Below are positions 8,994 through 18,577 of a stretch of DNA of 64,000 nucleotides, piece by piece. The stretch spans positions 372,001 through 436,000 of the forward strand of contig NZ_CP106855.1 of assembly GCF_002209355.2 (NCBI RefSeq), written 5' to 3'. The position numbers and the translations under genes are program-made. The stretch comes from Bdellovibrio sp. SKB1291214. Its GTDB lineage: Bacteria; Bdellovibrionota; Bdellovibrionia; Bdellovibrionales; Bdellovibrionaceae. The stretch's first letter is position 1, and every line of letters starts with the position of its first letter. Below the pieces are notes generated by a model. It ran no database searches. It had not been told where the DNA came from and saw nothing but the letters and a program-made list of their open reading frames with translations.

Positions 8994-9185
8994 GTTTGCC
9001 TTAAACACTGGCAAAACCATACAGATGACGCAAACGATTTCAAACACGGCAAGGCCCAACCACAGTTCGTGGGGAATCACTTTCAATGATCCCAAATCCA
9101 CGTCGGGTGTCATGAACTTCCATGCAGCGCCATTCAAAGTATGAAATGCCAACAATCCTTGTAAGATCCATAAAAGAATATTCAA
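8979..9185 (-). pseudogene. truncated DoxX-like membrane protein
   Basis: The 68 residues (MNILLWILQGLLAFHTLNGA, then KVIPHELWLGLAVFEIVCVICMVLP) match the first two membrane segments of small DoxX-like proteins. Those normally have four segments and about 115-130 residues. Here the frame ends shortly after the second segment (VFKANLFSR). The sequence beyond belongs to the convergent binding-protein gene. I read this as a gene that lost its 3' half. A short functional two-segment variant cannot be excluded, since a GAGG ribosome site and signal-like start remain. Confidence 0.55.
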
Positions 9186-9425
9186 GATGAACCTCCTCTA
9201 GCAGAATTGTAGGAGAACTATTTAGTAAGGTATGCTTTTTTATTCAAAGTGCTTTTGTCCTGAAATACCGCTGATTTTCTTTTAAGAAGCCGTGTTTTGT
9301 CGCCACTCCATAAGCTTTACAGCAAGCCCCGGCTCCATCAGCTTTTGCTCCACAATCAGCACATCATCAAATAGGTTGGCTGCGACCTGGATACTTCAAA
9401 GGCAAGAATTGAAGGAGTGCTTTAA

Positions 9426-10274
9426 ATGATAACTATCAGAAATAAATTAGCGACAACAATTTTGCTGACGGTGTACTTCTCATTTTCTCCGAACAGCTTT
9501 GCCGTTGTGGAGGGCGTGATCGGCAATGTTCCTTTGCAAAAAAATCTAAACGTTGCGTCCCAGCTCCCGACAACGAATGCTCCTGAAATCATCATCTCGC
9601 GCAAACAATTCGTTATCTCTTATAATAAAGTCAATCGTGCGCCGAACTGGGCCTCGTGGGAACTTGATCCCTCTAAGATGGGTAATGCAGATCGGACCAA
9701 CGGATTTTCCCAAGATGCAGAACTTGAAGAATATTTGGAAAAACAAGGGGGCAACTATCATGCGGTCACCTCCACTGAATACCGCGGTACTTGTTTTGAT
9801 CGTGGCCACCAAGTTCCTTCTGCAGACAGAACCGATAGCACCAAAGACAACGAAGCCACCTTTGCGATGAGCAATATGATCCCGCAAACACCCTTTTTAA
9901 ACCGCGTGCTGTGGGAAGACCTTGAACGCTACACCAGAGATCTAGTTACTCTTAAAAAGAAAAAGGCCTACATCATTGCAGGTCCCATCTATGATCAAAA
10001 TTTTGGAGCGATAGGTCCGAACCGAGATATCCCAGTTCCTTCTAAAAATTTTAAGATTATCTTCCTGCTTGAACCCACTCAAACAGCAAAAGATATTAAT
10101 AACGACACTCCAGTTATGGCTGTGATATTTCCAAATACTTTGCCGAATGGAAAGCCTGCCCCTTTAAATGATTCTGCCGAGTGTTCTGATATTTCTTCAT
10201 CAAATGCCGACTGGAATCAGTATCGCTCCACGGTTAAAGAGGTGGAGCGATTGACGGGACTCAATATCATTTAA
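9426..10274 (+). CDS. secreted DNA/RNA non-specific endonuclease (NUC1/NucA family)
   Basis: The 282-residue protein has a signal peptide and the beta-beta-alpha-metal nuclease core. It contains [11 protein letters not shown] at residues about 125-135 (His128 as general base), and [18 protein letters not shown] at about 150-167, where the second Asn holds Mg2+ and the Glu completes the site. Such enzymes cut single- and double-stranded DNA and RNA without sequence preference. Related secreted nucleases in Bdellovibrio degrade prey nucleic acid, which is the likely role here. A GGAG ribosome site precedes ATG. The gene overlaps the chemoreceptor gene tail-to-tail by four bases. Confidence 0.92.
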   Translation: MITIRNKLATTILLTVYFSFSPNSFAVVEGVIGNVPLQKNLNVASQLPTTNAPEIIISRKQFVISYNKVNRAPNWASWELDPSKMGNADRTNGFSQDAELEEYLEKQGGNYHAVTSTEYRGTCFDRGHQVPSADRTDSTKDNEATFAMSNMIPQTPFLNRVLWEDLERYTRDLVTLKKKKAYIIAGPIYDQNFGAIGPNRDIPVPSKNFKIIFLLEPTQTAKDINNDTPVMAVIFPNTLPNGKPAPLNDSAECSDISSSNADWNQYRSTVKEVERLTGLNII

Positions 10275-11890
10275 AAGCCAGAGACTTTGCCCACATGGCC
10301 TCTGCCGCCTTCTTCCTCATCTGTTAAAGGTAAAAATTCTGCAGAGCTTTGCGCTTTTGTTTTACTTGGTACCGGGGCAACGCGGTGAATTCTTTTTGCT
10401 GATTCAGAGACCGATATAGCCATCGGAACTGCACGCTCGCCAGAAATCAAGAATGAGAGATCTTCCATCATTCTTTGCATTTGAGTTGCTTGCGCTGAAA
10501 TTTCCTCTGCCGTCGATGCGATCTCTTCAGAAGAGGCTGCGTTTGACTGAGAGCTCGAATCCAACTGATTCATGGCTTTTGAAATCTGCGAGATCCCTGT
10601 GGATTGCTCGCTAGAGCCAGACGAGATTTCCGCAGAAAGATCAGAGACTTTTTTAACAGAGACCACAATATCAGACATGACGGCACCTGATTTATCAGCA
10701 ACCTTCGTTCCACGATCAATCTTGTCCACTGAGTCTTTAATCAAACCCGTAATATCTTTCGCCGCGTCTGCAGATCTCTGAGCCAATGTTCGAACAGCGT
10801 CAGCTACGACCGCAAAACCCTTACCCTGCTCTCCCGCACGAGCGGCCTCGACCGCTGCATTCAATGCCAATAGATTTGTTTGGAAGGCGATATCATCGAT
10901 GACATTAATGATCTCTTCAATCTTTCGGGAAGACTGAGAGATTTCCGACATCGAAGTTACCAAGACATGAATCTCACTTTGACCCCGTTCTGCCGATTCA
11001 CGGGATGCGATTGAAAGTGTAGCCGCTTGTTTGGCGTTATCGGAGTTTAAATTCACCATGGACGTCATTTCCTCAAGACTTGCCACCGTCTCTTCCAAAC
11101 TTGCAGCGGCCTCCGTTGAAGACTGAGACAGAGCTTGGCCCGCAGCTGATAATTGCTCGATGGCTGCTGTTACTTGAGCACCCGCTTCGCTGATTTTGCT
11201 TGAGATATGAGATACCGAGCTTGCCAATCTTTGAGCGATCCACATTAGGACTACCATCAAAAGAATACAAGAACCTGCTCCAACGGTCCCTGTCCAAAAG
11301 CGAGCATCGGCACGTTGTTGTTTTTGTGCGGCGTTATCTTTCTTACCCATTTCCGCATAAAAATCTGTGATTTGATCAAACGACTTACGTGCCACGGCAC
11401 CAATAGTTTGCCACTCTCCGCCGCGCATGTATTTCATAGCACGAGCGTTGCCTTCAGCTGTCTCGGTTTTTAAATCCTTGATGATCTCTTCATTGATCGC
11501 CACATATTTATCGAGTTGCGATTTAAATGGTGCATACAATTCGGACTCCCCGGGCGAAAACGGAGCGGATTCATAGCGTTGCAAAGCGGCCTTGAATTCC
11601 TTTAAGTGACCTTCAAGTCCTTCAATATTCTTATTGCGGAATTCAGTGTCTTTAAGGTCTACACCTAGAACCATCCATATGCGATATCCCATGCTCACAC
11701 GAGCTTCCATCGCCGCACTCAGTGCATCCATATTAGGAATAGTCGTTTCATAAGCAGCATCTAAACGCTTACCAAGACTGTCGCTGATTGAAAATCCAAT
11801 CCAAGTCATGAATCCCACAGCTAACAGAGGCAAAACCGTAGAAAACAGAAGGCGACCACGGATGCCCTTGAACCACATCGATATCTTCAT
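10271..11890 (-). CDS. methyl-accepting chemotaxis protein
   Basis: A 539-residue chemoreceptor. It has an N-terminal membrane segment (about 14-33), a helical periplasmic sensor domain, probably of the four-helix-bundle type, and a second membrane segment near residue 200. The cytoplasmic signalling coiled coil follows, with the invariant hairpin tip [20 protein letters not shown] that binds CheA and CheW. I see no classical HAMP signature and no C-terminal NWETF-like tether for CheR. The start at 11890 is chosen for its TTGGAG ribosome site over the ATG at 11938. No che genes are near. Confidence 0.93.
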   Translation of the reverse strand: MKISMWFKGIRGRLLFSTVLPLLAVGFMTWIGFSISDSLGKRLDAAYETTIPNMDALSAAMEARVSMGYRIWMVLGVDLKDTEFRNKNIEGLEGHLKEFKAALQRYESAPFSPGESELYAPFKSQLDKYVAINEEIIKDLKTETAEGNARAMKYMRGGEWQTIGAVARKSFDQITDFYAEMGKKDNAAQKQQRADARFWTGTVGAGSCILLMVVLMWIAQRLASSVSHISSKISEAGAQVTAAIEQLSAAGQALSQSSTEAAASLEETVASLEEMTSMVNLNSDNAKQAATLSIASRESAERGQSEIHVLVTSMSEISQSSRKIEEIINVIDDIAFQTNLLALNAAVEAARAGEQGKGFAVVADAVRTLAQRSADAAKDITGLIKDSVDKIDRGTKVADKSGAVMSDIVVSVKKVSDLSAEISSGSSEQSTGISQISKAMNQLDSSSQSNAASSEEIASTAEEISAQATQMQRMMEDLSFLISGERAVPMAISVSESAKRIHRVAPVPSKTKAQSSAEFLPLTDEEEGGRGHVGKVSGF

Positions 11891-12127
11891 TAGGAAACTC
11901 CAACTGATTATAAATTGATTTGGTTCCCTATCGTTCATTATTCAACTATTCTTGAGCTAATAATTGGGAAGTCGGAGGTTATTCGATCAGTTGCGAGTAT
12001 CCTCGAATATTGGTGATCTTCTCCTCATGAATATTTAACAGAACCTTTACATCAAAAATATTGTGGTCGGAAACTTAGTTCCCTATACTAAACAATGTTT
12101 ACTGCCAATCGAGGGATAAATTCACCA

Positions 12128-12796
12128 ATGTTTAAGTCAATAATACCTTTCGCGCTCGCAGCGACTCTTTCTTCCTACGCTAATGCCCAACTGATAACAC
12201 CGACAGACGATCCAGTAATCGTCAAAAAATCTCAGTCAGCGATTGAGGAAGATTCCAGCGAGCACAAACGCATGGGCAAAAGCTATGAAGTCTCATTGAC
12301 ACCGGTGGCGATTGGTCCCATTCCTGGATTGAACACAGGTGTCAACATAGCTACCTATTTAACTAGAAACGCAGCCGTCATATTTGGATATTCTCTGCTG
12401 GTAGGAGGTCGCTCCTGCTGGGGCGCTATCAGTTGCTCTGATAAAGGATATGCATTCGAACTTTATTATCGCCAGTTCTTTGGTAATTCCTTTTATGTGG
12501 CTGGGGGACTTGATCAAAGATACGTGTCATCCCACGGCTCCGATGACTTCACCGGAGAGTCTTATAGCTTTGATGGAGAAACAACAGCTGCCAGCGTCGT
12601 CATTGGCAATCAATGGCACTGGCAGAGGTTCGTTTTAGGTTGCGATTGGTTTGGTCTGAGTGTTCCTATCTCTTCACGAGTTAGCAATGTTAAAACCCGT
12701 GGGTCCTATGGATATGACTTTGAAGATGCCAAAAACGCGCTGGTTACTGGGACACGCCCGATGGCCCTTCGTGTTCACGTCGGAATGACCTTTTAA
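12128..12796 (+). CDS. exported outer-membrane barrel-like protein
   Basis: The 222-residue product starts with a signal peptide (MFKSIIPFALAATLSSYANA). The mature part begins with a charged spacer and continues with glycine- and aromatic-rich strands (GLNTGVNIATYLTRNAAVIFGYS, YYRQFFGNSFYVAGGLDQRY). It ends ALRVHVGMTF with terminal Phe, as in outer-membrane barrels. ATG 12128 gives the signal peptide directly; an upstream in-frame ATG at 12095 would add eleven residues. No specific family was recognised. Confidence 0.68.
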   Translation: MFKSIIPFALAATLSSYANAQLITPTDDPVIVKKSQSAIEEDSSEHKRMGKSYEVSLTPVAIGPIPGLNTGVNIATYLTRNAAVIFGYSLLVGGRSCWGAISCSDKGYAFELYYRQFFGNSFYVAGGLDQRYVSSHGSDDFTGESYSFDGETTAASVVIGNQWHWQRFVLGCDWFGLSVPISSRVSNVKTRGSYGYDFEDAKNALVTGTRPMALRVHVGMTF

Positions 12797-12881
12797 CAAG
12801 CACTTTGTAATTCATCAATTTAAGCTCCTCTGACCATTTTTTCATGCAGTTCATTGGTATCTTCTAGCCAGGATTTTTCAG

Positions 12882-13298
12882 ATGACTTCAAATAAGGATA
12901 TAGAAATGCGATTGGAACTTATAATGCTGGCATGGTCGACTGTGTTGGGACTGTTTTACTTAATTGTATCAGCCCAGGCGGCGACCAAAGTGCGTGGAAT
13001 AAAATGGAACTTGAGCGCTCGTGATGAAGGGCCTCAAGAATTAAAAGGCGTTCCAGGAAGATTGCAACGTGCGTTTAAGAATTTTTTAGAAACGTATGCT
13101 TTCTTTGTGGCGGCCACTTTACTGGTTCACATCACGGATCGCTACTCTGTTATCACGGCGATTGGATCAGCTTTGTATTTTTGGGGGCGAGTGGTCTATC
13201 TACCCTTATACGCATTTGGTATTCCGTATGCAAGAACGGCTGTTTGGGGATTATCGACGACGGGAATTGTGCTGATGCTGATTGCCTTAGGACTCTAA
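12882..13298 (+). CDS. MAPEG family membrane protein
   Basis: The 138-residue protein has four hydrophobic segments and the MAPEG family pattern: ELIMLAWSTVLGLFYL, then WNLSARDE, then GRLQRAFKNFLETYAFF, then GRVVYLPLYAFGIPYARTAVW. MAPEG proteins are trimeric inner-membrane proteins related to eicosanoid and glutathione enzymes. Bacterial members of this short type have no assigned substrate. The ATG at 12906 (MRLELIMLAW) also has an AAGGAT ribosome site and fits the family's usual length better, so the first eight residues are uncertain. Confidence 0.88.
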   Translation: MTSNKDIEMRLELIMLAWSTVLGLFYLIVSAQAATKVRGIKWNLSARDEGPQELKGVPGRLQRAFKNFLETYAFFVAATLLVHITDRYSVITAIGSALYFWGRVVYLPLYAFGIPYARTAVWGLSTTGIVLMLIALGL

Positions 13299-13328
13299 AA
13301 AAAAGGGAGCTTGATGCTCCCTTTTTTT
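13297..13328. terminator. bidirectional intrinsic terminator
   Basis: The stem GGGAGC / GCTCCC with loop TTGAT is flanked by A8 and T7. It lies between the convergent genes ending at 13298 and 13333. Confidence 0.85.
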
Positions 13329-13332
13329 GTGA

Positions 13333-14118
13333 TTACTTATCTTGTTTCGAACTTAGTTTATTCAACTCATCATATCCCGGCATTGTCGACAAATCCGGTA
13401 CAACCACAATCGCGATACGGCGATTCGCAGCTTTACCTTCGGCTGTGTCATTACCTTGCACGGGATGAGTATCACCAAAGCTTGCCGCACTTACGCGAAC
13501 TGCTGGCATACCGCTATCGATCATCGCACGTGTTACATTCAATGCACGCGCCGAAGCCAATTCCCAATTAGATGGGAAAGCTGCCGTTGCAATTGGCAAA
13601 TTATCAGTATGACCTTCAACTTGGTACGTTTTTCCCGGGATAGCTGTTAACTGTGTCGTCACCTCTTTAATTGCTTCAAGACCTGCCGCAGATAATTTAG
13701 CAGAACCAGAATTGAACAATACGTCAGAACCCAAACTTACAACCATTTTACCGTCGATGATCTTAACTGAAAGTGCTCCCGCATCTGTCAATTTTTTGAA
13801 ACGAGCTGTCAGGTCTTCAAACTCTTTCAAGCGTTTTCTTTCTTCTGCTTGGCGTGCGCGCATTTCTGCCATTGCTTGCTTCATTTCCTCTAAGGACGTT
13901 TTCAACTGACCACGATCTTTAGTAACCACGATCAATTTCTGCTCCAACTCTTGGTTTTGAGTCGCCAATTGTTGTTTCTCGCCCGTCAAAGAAGCTACAG
14001 AGGCTTTCTCTGCTGCCAATGCACCGTCGCGCTCAGTGATGTCTTTATTGTATTTGCCTTTAGTTACACAACCCGTAGCCAAAACTGCTACGGAAAGTCC
14101 TACGATATATCTTTTCAT
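13333..14118 (-). CDS. OmpA-family lipoprotein with coiled coil
   Basis: The start at 14118 has a GAGGAG ribosome site and gives MKRYIVGLSVAVLATGC, a lipoprotein signal with Cys at about residue 17. Residues about 30-120 are a heptad-rich coiled coil full of Glu, Lys and Gln. The C-terminal part is an OmpA/Pal/MotB peptidoglycan-binding domain with the signature YQVEGHTDNLPI and the later GKAANRRIAIVV. It should tether the envelope to the cell wall. The layout matches OmpA-type lipoproteins rather than MotB, because there is no membrane-spanning helix. Confidence 0.88.
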   Translation of the reverse strand: MKRYIVGLSVAVLATGCVTKGKYNKDITERDGALAAEKASVASLTGEKQQLATQNQELEQKLIVVTKDRGQLKTSLEEMKQAMAEMRARQAEERKRLKEFEDLTARFKKLTDAGALSVKIIDGKMVVSLGSDVLFNSGSAKLSAAGLEAIKEVTTQLTAIPGKTYQVEGHTDNLPIATAAFPSNWELASARALNVTRAMIDSGMPAVRVSAASFGDTHPVQGNDTAEGKAANRRIAIVVVPDLSTMPGYDELNKLSSKQDK

Positions 14119-14228
14119 GATGCTTCTCCTCTGTGAGCCGATATTTTCCGAACTCTCGGAGACAGACTCAAGGAAATCGACTGAATTTAAGTACAAAGTC
14201 CTGCTTAAAACGGGTTCGGAAGTGATAT

Positions 14229-14538
14229 TTAATCGAAGTACATACGAACTTCGAGGAACCCCGTCAGGCCATCACGATATTGGAATGTCGTAGGGCTCTC
14301 CTGATAGGTTGCTTCAAACCTGTGCGAAATAGTCAGCGAATAGAAATGAGTAGGTGCCGTTATTTTCGTAGCCATCAGGTTGCGCTACCTCTTCGTAACG
14401 AAACGCCAACACGGGTTTTCTTAAATAGGAAGATGGGATGATTGTGGAAGTTTGCTTATTAGTGGAGTTCGAAGGAGCATTGCCCCAGGCAGAACGAAAA
14501 GAACACACTATCAAGATCGACAGAAATAGTAATTTCAC
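14229..14538 (-). pseudogene. decayed outer-membrane barrel gene (frameshift, internally shortened)
   Basis: From the GTG at 14538 the frame encodes a signal peptide (KLLFLSILIVCSFRSAWG) and a strand KPVLAFRYEEVAQPDG, then stops at 14314. In the neighbouring frame, from about 14385, the sequence goes on with THFYSLTISHRFEATYQ, TTFQYRDGLTGFLEVRMYFD and a stop at 14229. That is a typical C-terminal barrel hairpin. Joining the two needs a one-base shift between about 14350 and 14385. The total of about 100 codons is short for a barrel, so part of the middle may also be gone. The ribosome site is weak. Confidence 0.55.
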
Positions 14539-14590
14539 CTATTCAGTACAACACACATGCCCAACAAAACAAATATATGTTTTCATAAAT

Positions 14591-15115
14591 CTAAATATTG
14601 AACGTCTTAATCTCACCCGAGAACGTTTCTTCAGCGATGGTTAAATCCATCTGACCCTGCTGAACCAAAAGCGCCCAACGATTGTTCTTTTCTGTCGAAT
14701 TACTCACCGCTGTTAAGAAATCTCCATCGAAAGAATAGATCTTAATTTCACTAGCACGGTGAACATCGCCCCCACGGATTTCTGTTAAAAGCACTTCAGG
14801 ATTTTTGTAGGTAAAGACTAGAACTTCTTTCGCTGTCTTTGACGCTTTATGAAGTTTCCGAGAGGACGGGTTGCCAATTTCAATCCAAGTTTCGATTTCA
14901 TTTTGCAGGCCCAACTTACGCAGGGCGGGCGCTTCAGGATCTGCTAATCCACCGGGAGTGAATTCCAGTCGGTCTTGATATGCTAAGCAGTAAGCGAAAA
15001 CACGGCTTAGCATATAAGGATAAGTTTCAGAGGGATGCTGAGCCACCCTGAAATCCAATGACTCGTAAACACCTCGATCAATATCTGACAACTCAATCTG
15101 AAAACGGTAAAGCAT
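14591..15115 (-). CDS. yaeQ: YaeQ family protein
   Basis: The 174-residue protein matches YaeQ from end to end: YRFQIELSDIDRGVYESLDFRVAQHPSET near the N-terminus, LAYQDRLEFTPGGLADPEAPAL, then WIEIGNPSSRKLHKASK. YaeQ has a restriction-endonuclease-like PD-(D/E)XK fold. The E-x-W-I-E-x-G segment corresponds to the core. Its physiological role is not established. It ends up next to the AHSA1-type gene at 15130 on the same strand, with only 14 bases between them, so the two are probably co-transcribed. Confidence 0.9.
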   Translation of the reverse strand: MLYRFQIELSDIDRGVYESLDFRVAQHPSETYPYMLSRVFAYCLAYQDRLEFTPGGLADPEAPALRKLGLQNEIETWIEIGNPSSRKLHKASKTAKEVLVFTYKNPEVLLTEIRGGDVHRASEIKIYSFDGDFLTAVSNSTEKNNRWALLVQQGQMDLTIAEETFSGEIKTFNI

Positions 15116-15129
15116 CAGGCCACTATGCC

Positions 15130-15669
15130 CTAGTGCTTACCTCGTGCCAAGTACTCATCAAGTTTATCAAAGGATTCTGTCCAACCTTGAATACAATCTC
15201 TTTGAAGTTCGTTTGGAATACCCTCTTGAGAAAGTACCAACTGACTTGTCCCCGGATCCAGTCGAAAAAATTCAAAGGTGATATAGCCAACTGTTGGCCA
15301 CTCGCCCGGCATTTTGGCTTCTTGGGCGGTTATGGCACGTCCGTTTTCATCTGCAAATTGGTCTGTCATGACGATTCTTTGTTCGTCCACGATTTCAATA
15401 AACCGACTGACCATGCCGCCACCGCCACGGTCAAAACCACCTCTCATATTGATGAACATCGTCCCACCTTCACGAAAATCAAGATTCACTTGATCGGCAT
15501 AAAGGTCCTTAGGCCACCACCAAGCTTTAATGGCTTCCGAGCTGGTGAAGGCTTCGTAAAGTCGTTCAACCGGAATGTTGAAGCTTCGTTCGATGACAAG
15601 CAATTTTGCAAACTGCGTGGAATCTTTGTGGGCGGAGAAGTGATTGTTTTTGGTTTGAGATGTTTGCAT
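15130..15669 (-). CDS. SRPBCC/AHSA1-type protein
   Basis: The 179-residue protein has the START-like fold of the AHSA1 group: ERSFNIPVERLYEAFTSSEAIKAWWWP at residues about 27-53, the strand block MFINMRGG, RFIEIVDEQRIVMTDQF, and the terminal helix QGWTESFDKLDEYL. Members bind hydrophobic ligands or serve as co-chaperone modules, and bacterial single-domain members are mostly uncharacterised. The first 20 or so residues are a family-atypical polar extension. It lies just upstream of yaeQ on the same strand. Confidence 0.85.
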   Translation of the reverse strand: MQTSQTKNNHFSAHKDSTQFAKLLVIERSFNIPVERLYEAFTSSEAIKAWWWPKDLYADQVNLDFREGGTMFINMRGGFDRGGGGMVSRFIEIVDEQRIVMTDQFADENGRAITAQEAKMPGEWPTVGYITFEFFRLDPGTSQLVLSQEGIPNELQRDCIQGWTESFDKLDEYLARGKH

Positions 15670-15958
15670 AAAACCTCCGATCCATGGTGCATTTGATATA
15701 CTTAAATTATTGCAGCTTTCGAGGTGATTACGATACCCAAGGCAGAGTAATTTGACACTCGACCCTGGTTAATGATCGATAAGCTTATGAAATTAGGTTC
15801 CTGCAAGGACCCAGAACGGTCTTTTCGCGCCCCATAAGCCCTCAAAAAGCCTGGTGCTGGTGACTGCTAAGTAATCAGTTTTAGGTATTTTTTTCGACTC
15901 CTTAGAGCCAGGCAGATTCCCCTTGCGGAAATGGGGTCGTCTTGGCAAATTACCGCCC

Positions 15959-18517
15959 ATGGAAAACCCTCAATTTAAGCGCCCCGAACTACTCCTTCCC
16001 GTTGGTACTAAGGACATGGCCCTAGCAGCCATTCACAATGGTGCTGATGCTATCTTCATGGGGGTTCCAGGCTTTAATGCTCGTGGCAGAAGCCACGATT
16101 TCCAAATCGAAGAAGTCAAAGACATCATTGATACTTGCCACCTTCACGGCGTGAAAGTGAACCTTGCTTTTAATATCCTGATTTTCCAAAACGAACTTCG
16201 CGGAGCCGTTGAAGTCTTGGAAAAAATCCTGCCCCTTAAACCTGACGCATTCATCGTTCAGGATTTAGGCTTGATCCGCTTGATCCGCCAAATGGCACCC
16301 GATCAACGCATCCATGGGTCCACGCAAATGAGTGTGACCAATGCTGAAGCTATTCAGTGGTTGGATGACTTGGGCATTCAACGTTTCGTCTTGGCTCGTG
16401 AAAACTCCCTCAAAGAAATTCACTCAATCAAACAAAACACGACAAAGGAAATCGAAGTCTTCGTTCATGGGGCTTTGTGTGTCAGTTATTCGGGTCAATG
16501 CTTCACGTCTGAAGGCATCGGTGGTCGCTCTGCCAATCGCGGTCAATGTGCACAAAGCTGCCGCTTCACTTACGAGATGCATGTCGACGGTGAAAAGCGC
16601 GATCTGGGTGGCAAATCCTTTCTGGTATCGCCCCAAGATCTTTGCGGCATCAACGAAGTTCCAAGTTTGTTAGAAGCCGGAGTGGATTGTTTTAAAGTCG
16701 AAGGCCGCCTAAAAACTCCGGAGTATGTGGCAACCGCAGCCCGTAGTTTTGATGAGGCCATCACTTCTGCTCAAAAAAACAAGTCTCTTGAGCATCCTAT
16801 TCTTTTGAAAAAACAAATGGCCACAGCTTTCTCTCGTGGTTTTTATAGCGGCTGGTTCCATGGTGTAAATCATCAGGAATTGGTTGAAGGTACGTTCAGT
16901 GCCCACCGTGGGTTTGAATTCGGTAAAGTTGTAAAAGTGAACTCCACATCATTAGAAGTTGAAATCACTGACGATAAAGTTCAGCAGGGCCTTAAAGCTG
17001 ACTTTATCCAACCCGGTGACGGTATTTTGTGGGTTTATAAGGACCGTGCAGGCGAAGACGCTGAAAAAGGTGGTTTCGTATTCGCCGTCAAGTCGCTGTC
17101 TCCTCGTCGCTTTTCACTGGAGTTCTCTCGCGAGATTTCGATGGAAGGTTATTACAATGGCGCGCGTGTATTCTATAACCACGATAAAGATCTTAAAAAA
17201 GACGTCGCACTCAGTGTTGAAGACAAACAACGTAAAAAGCGTTTGCCAGTTCATGTGCGTGCCGAAGCCTCTTTAGGGAAACCACTTAAAGTTCAATATT
17301 CCGACGGCAAATACACAGTTGTGGCCACATCAGAAAATATCTGTGAACCCGCGAAAAACAAGGGCCTCAATTCATTAGATTTGCGCGAAGAGCTTTTCGC
17401 TTTAATGGGAAGCCCCTTCCGTGGTGAAGGTTTCGAATCTGAACTGGATTCCTCGACTCCACTGTTTTTGCCAAATAAACAAGTTAAAGAACTTCGCCAA
17501 AAGCTGGTTAAAGAACTCACTGACCTGCGAATTCAAAATGGTGATGCACCCCATGTAACTCCTCAAGCGCAAGTTATGGAGTGGATCCACAGCAGAAAGG
17601 TAACGGATCGCAAAGCTTCAGGTTTAAAGCTAAACCTGCTGTTGCGTGATAAATTTCAAGCTGACGACGTCGCCGAGGCTATTAAAAATGGCGAGCTACA
17701 GACTGCTGATATCAACCTCGCTATTTTGGATTTTGAATTCGGTTTGGATTTTGCTCCAAGCTTGAATACGTTAAGATCGGCCGGCCTTAAAGTGGGTGTC
17801 GCAACGACTCGAATCTTGAAACCGAACGAGCACCGCAACGTGAAGCATCTGCTTAGCATGAATCCCGACGCCATTCTGGCAAGAAACCTGGGCGCGGTTC
17901 AATATCTTCAAGCCAATAACTACCAAGGCGAGATCCTAGGGGACTTTAGCTTGAACGTTGCCAATCATTTGACAGCTCAGTATTTGCTCGACAAAGGGCT
18001 TTCCAGCGTTTGTTTGGGTTATGACCTTAACAACGTTCAGGTCAGCGAATTGATTCAAGCAGGAGAGGCTAGCCGCTTTGAGGTCACAGCCTACCAGTAC
18101 ATGCCAAGCTTTCACATGGAGCACTGTGTGTTTGCAGCTTTCCTATCTAAAGGCTCAAGTTTTAAAGATTGCGGCAAGCCTTGCGAAAAGCACGATGTTA
18201 AATTGAAAGACCAATTCGGGAATTGGCACCAGATCAAGCCGGACCAAGAATGCCGCAATACCATGTACAACGGGACTTCACAGTCCGCTGCACGATATGT
18301 GAAGGAATGGGAAAGCCATGGGCTCGGGTTCATTCGCTATGAGGCTTTGAAAGAGCGTGGTTCTGAATTGATCACTAAAATCCAAGCTCATGTGGACTTT
18401 ATCAGTGGTAAAAAAGAATTGAATGAATTGATCAAAGACCTAGGGAACGTCGAGAGTTACGGTCTGTCCGAGAGCCATTTTCAGAGAGAAAAAGAATACC
18501 AAAGCAGAAAGAAGTAA
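15959..18517 (+). CDS. U32 family peptidase-like protein with two U32 halves (RlhA-like)
   Basis: The 852-residue protein begins with a U32 domain (ELLLPVGTKDMALAAIHNGADAIFMG). Its signature EVFVHGALCVSYSGQCF and the later CAQSC supply the cysteines that hold an Fe-S cluster in this family. The known bacterial members RlhA and TrhP hydroxylate rRNA or tRNA using prephenate, rather than cut peptides. Residues about 560-790 look like a second, diverged U32-type barrel with its own cysteine set (MEHCVFAAFLSKGSSFKDCGKPCEKH). A chorismate-mutase-like gene follows, a suggestive neighbour given the prephenate requirement. An in-frame TTG at 15923 is a less likely start. Confidence 0.85.
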   Translation: MENPQFKRPELLLPVGTKDMALAAIHNGADAIFMGVPGFNARGRSHDFQIEEVKDIIDTCHLHGVKVNLAFNILIFQNELRGAVEVLEKILPLKPDAFIVQDLGLIRLIRQMAPDQRIHGSTQMSVTNAEAIQWLDDLGIQRFVLARENSLKEIHSIKQNTTKEIEVFVHGALCVSYSGQCFTSEGIGGRSANRGQCAQSCRFTYEMHVDGEKRDLGGKSFLVSPQDLCGINEVPSLLEAGVDCFKVEGRLKTPEYVATAARSFDEAITSAQKNKSLEHPILLKKQMATAFSRGFYSGWFHGVNHQELVEGTFSAHRGFEFGKVVKVNSTSLEVEITDDKVQQGLKADFIQPGDGILWVYKDRAGEDAEKGGFVFAVKSLSPRRFSLEFSREISMEGYYNGARVFYNHDKDLKKDVALSVEDKQRKKRLPVHVRAEASLGKPLKVQYSDGKYTVVATSENICEPAKNKGLNSLDLREELFALMGSPFRGEGFESELDSSTPLFLPNKQVKELRQKLVKELTDLRIQNGDAPHVTPQAQVMEWIHSRKVTDRKASGLKLNLLLRDKFQADDVAEAIKNGELQTADINLAILDFEFGLDFAPSLNTLRSAGLKVGVATTRILKPNEHRNVKHLLSMNPDAILARNLGAVQYLQANNYQGEILGDFSLNVANHLTAQYLLDKGLSSVCLGYDLNNVQVSELIQAGEASRFEVTAYQYMPSFHMEHCVFAAFLSKGSSFKDCGKPCEKHDVKLKDQFGNWHQIKPDQECRNTMYNGTSQSAARYVKEWESHGLGFIRYEALKERGSELITKIQAHVDFISGKKELNELIKDLGNVESYGLSESHFQREKEYQSRKK

Positions 18518-18547
18518 GCTGGAATTGAAATATCATAGGCTTGAAGA

Positions 18548-18566
18548 GCTCCGGCCTTGCCGGAGC
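18548..18566. terminator. terminator-like hairpin
   Basis: The perfect stem GCTCCGGC / GCCGGAGC has a three-base loop and lies between the convergent genes ending at 18517 and 18578. No T-run follows on either strand, so it may be a weak terminator or an RNA 3'-end protector. Confidence 0.5.
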
Positions 18567-18577
18567 AGAATCGGGGC

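Noticed and set aside
9289-9400. Minus-strand fragment without a start, reading like VAANLFDDVLIVEQKLMEPG
   Set aside because: It is open for only about 40 codons, has a stop just before it and no start or ribosome site. It may be a gene remnant, but chance cannot be excluded.
15740-15800. TTGACA at about 15750 as a housekeeping promoter for the U32 gene
   Set aside because: No acceptable -10 element lies at the right distance, so I do not list it as a promoter.
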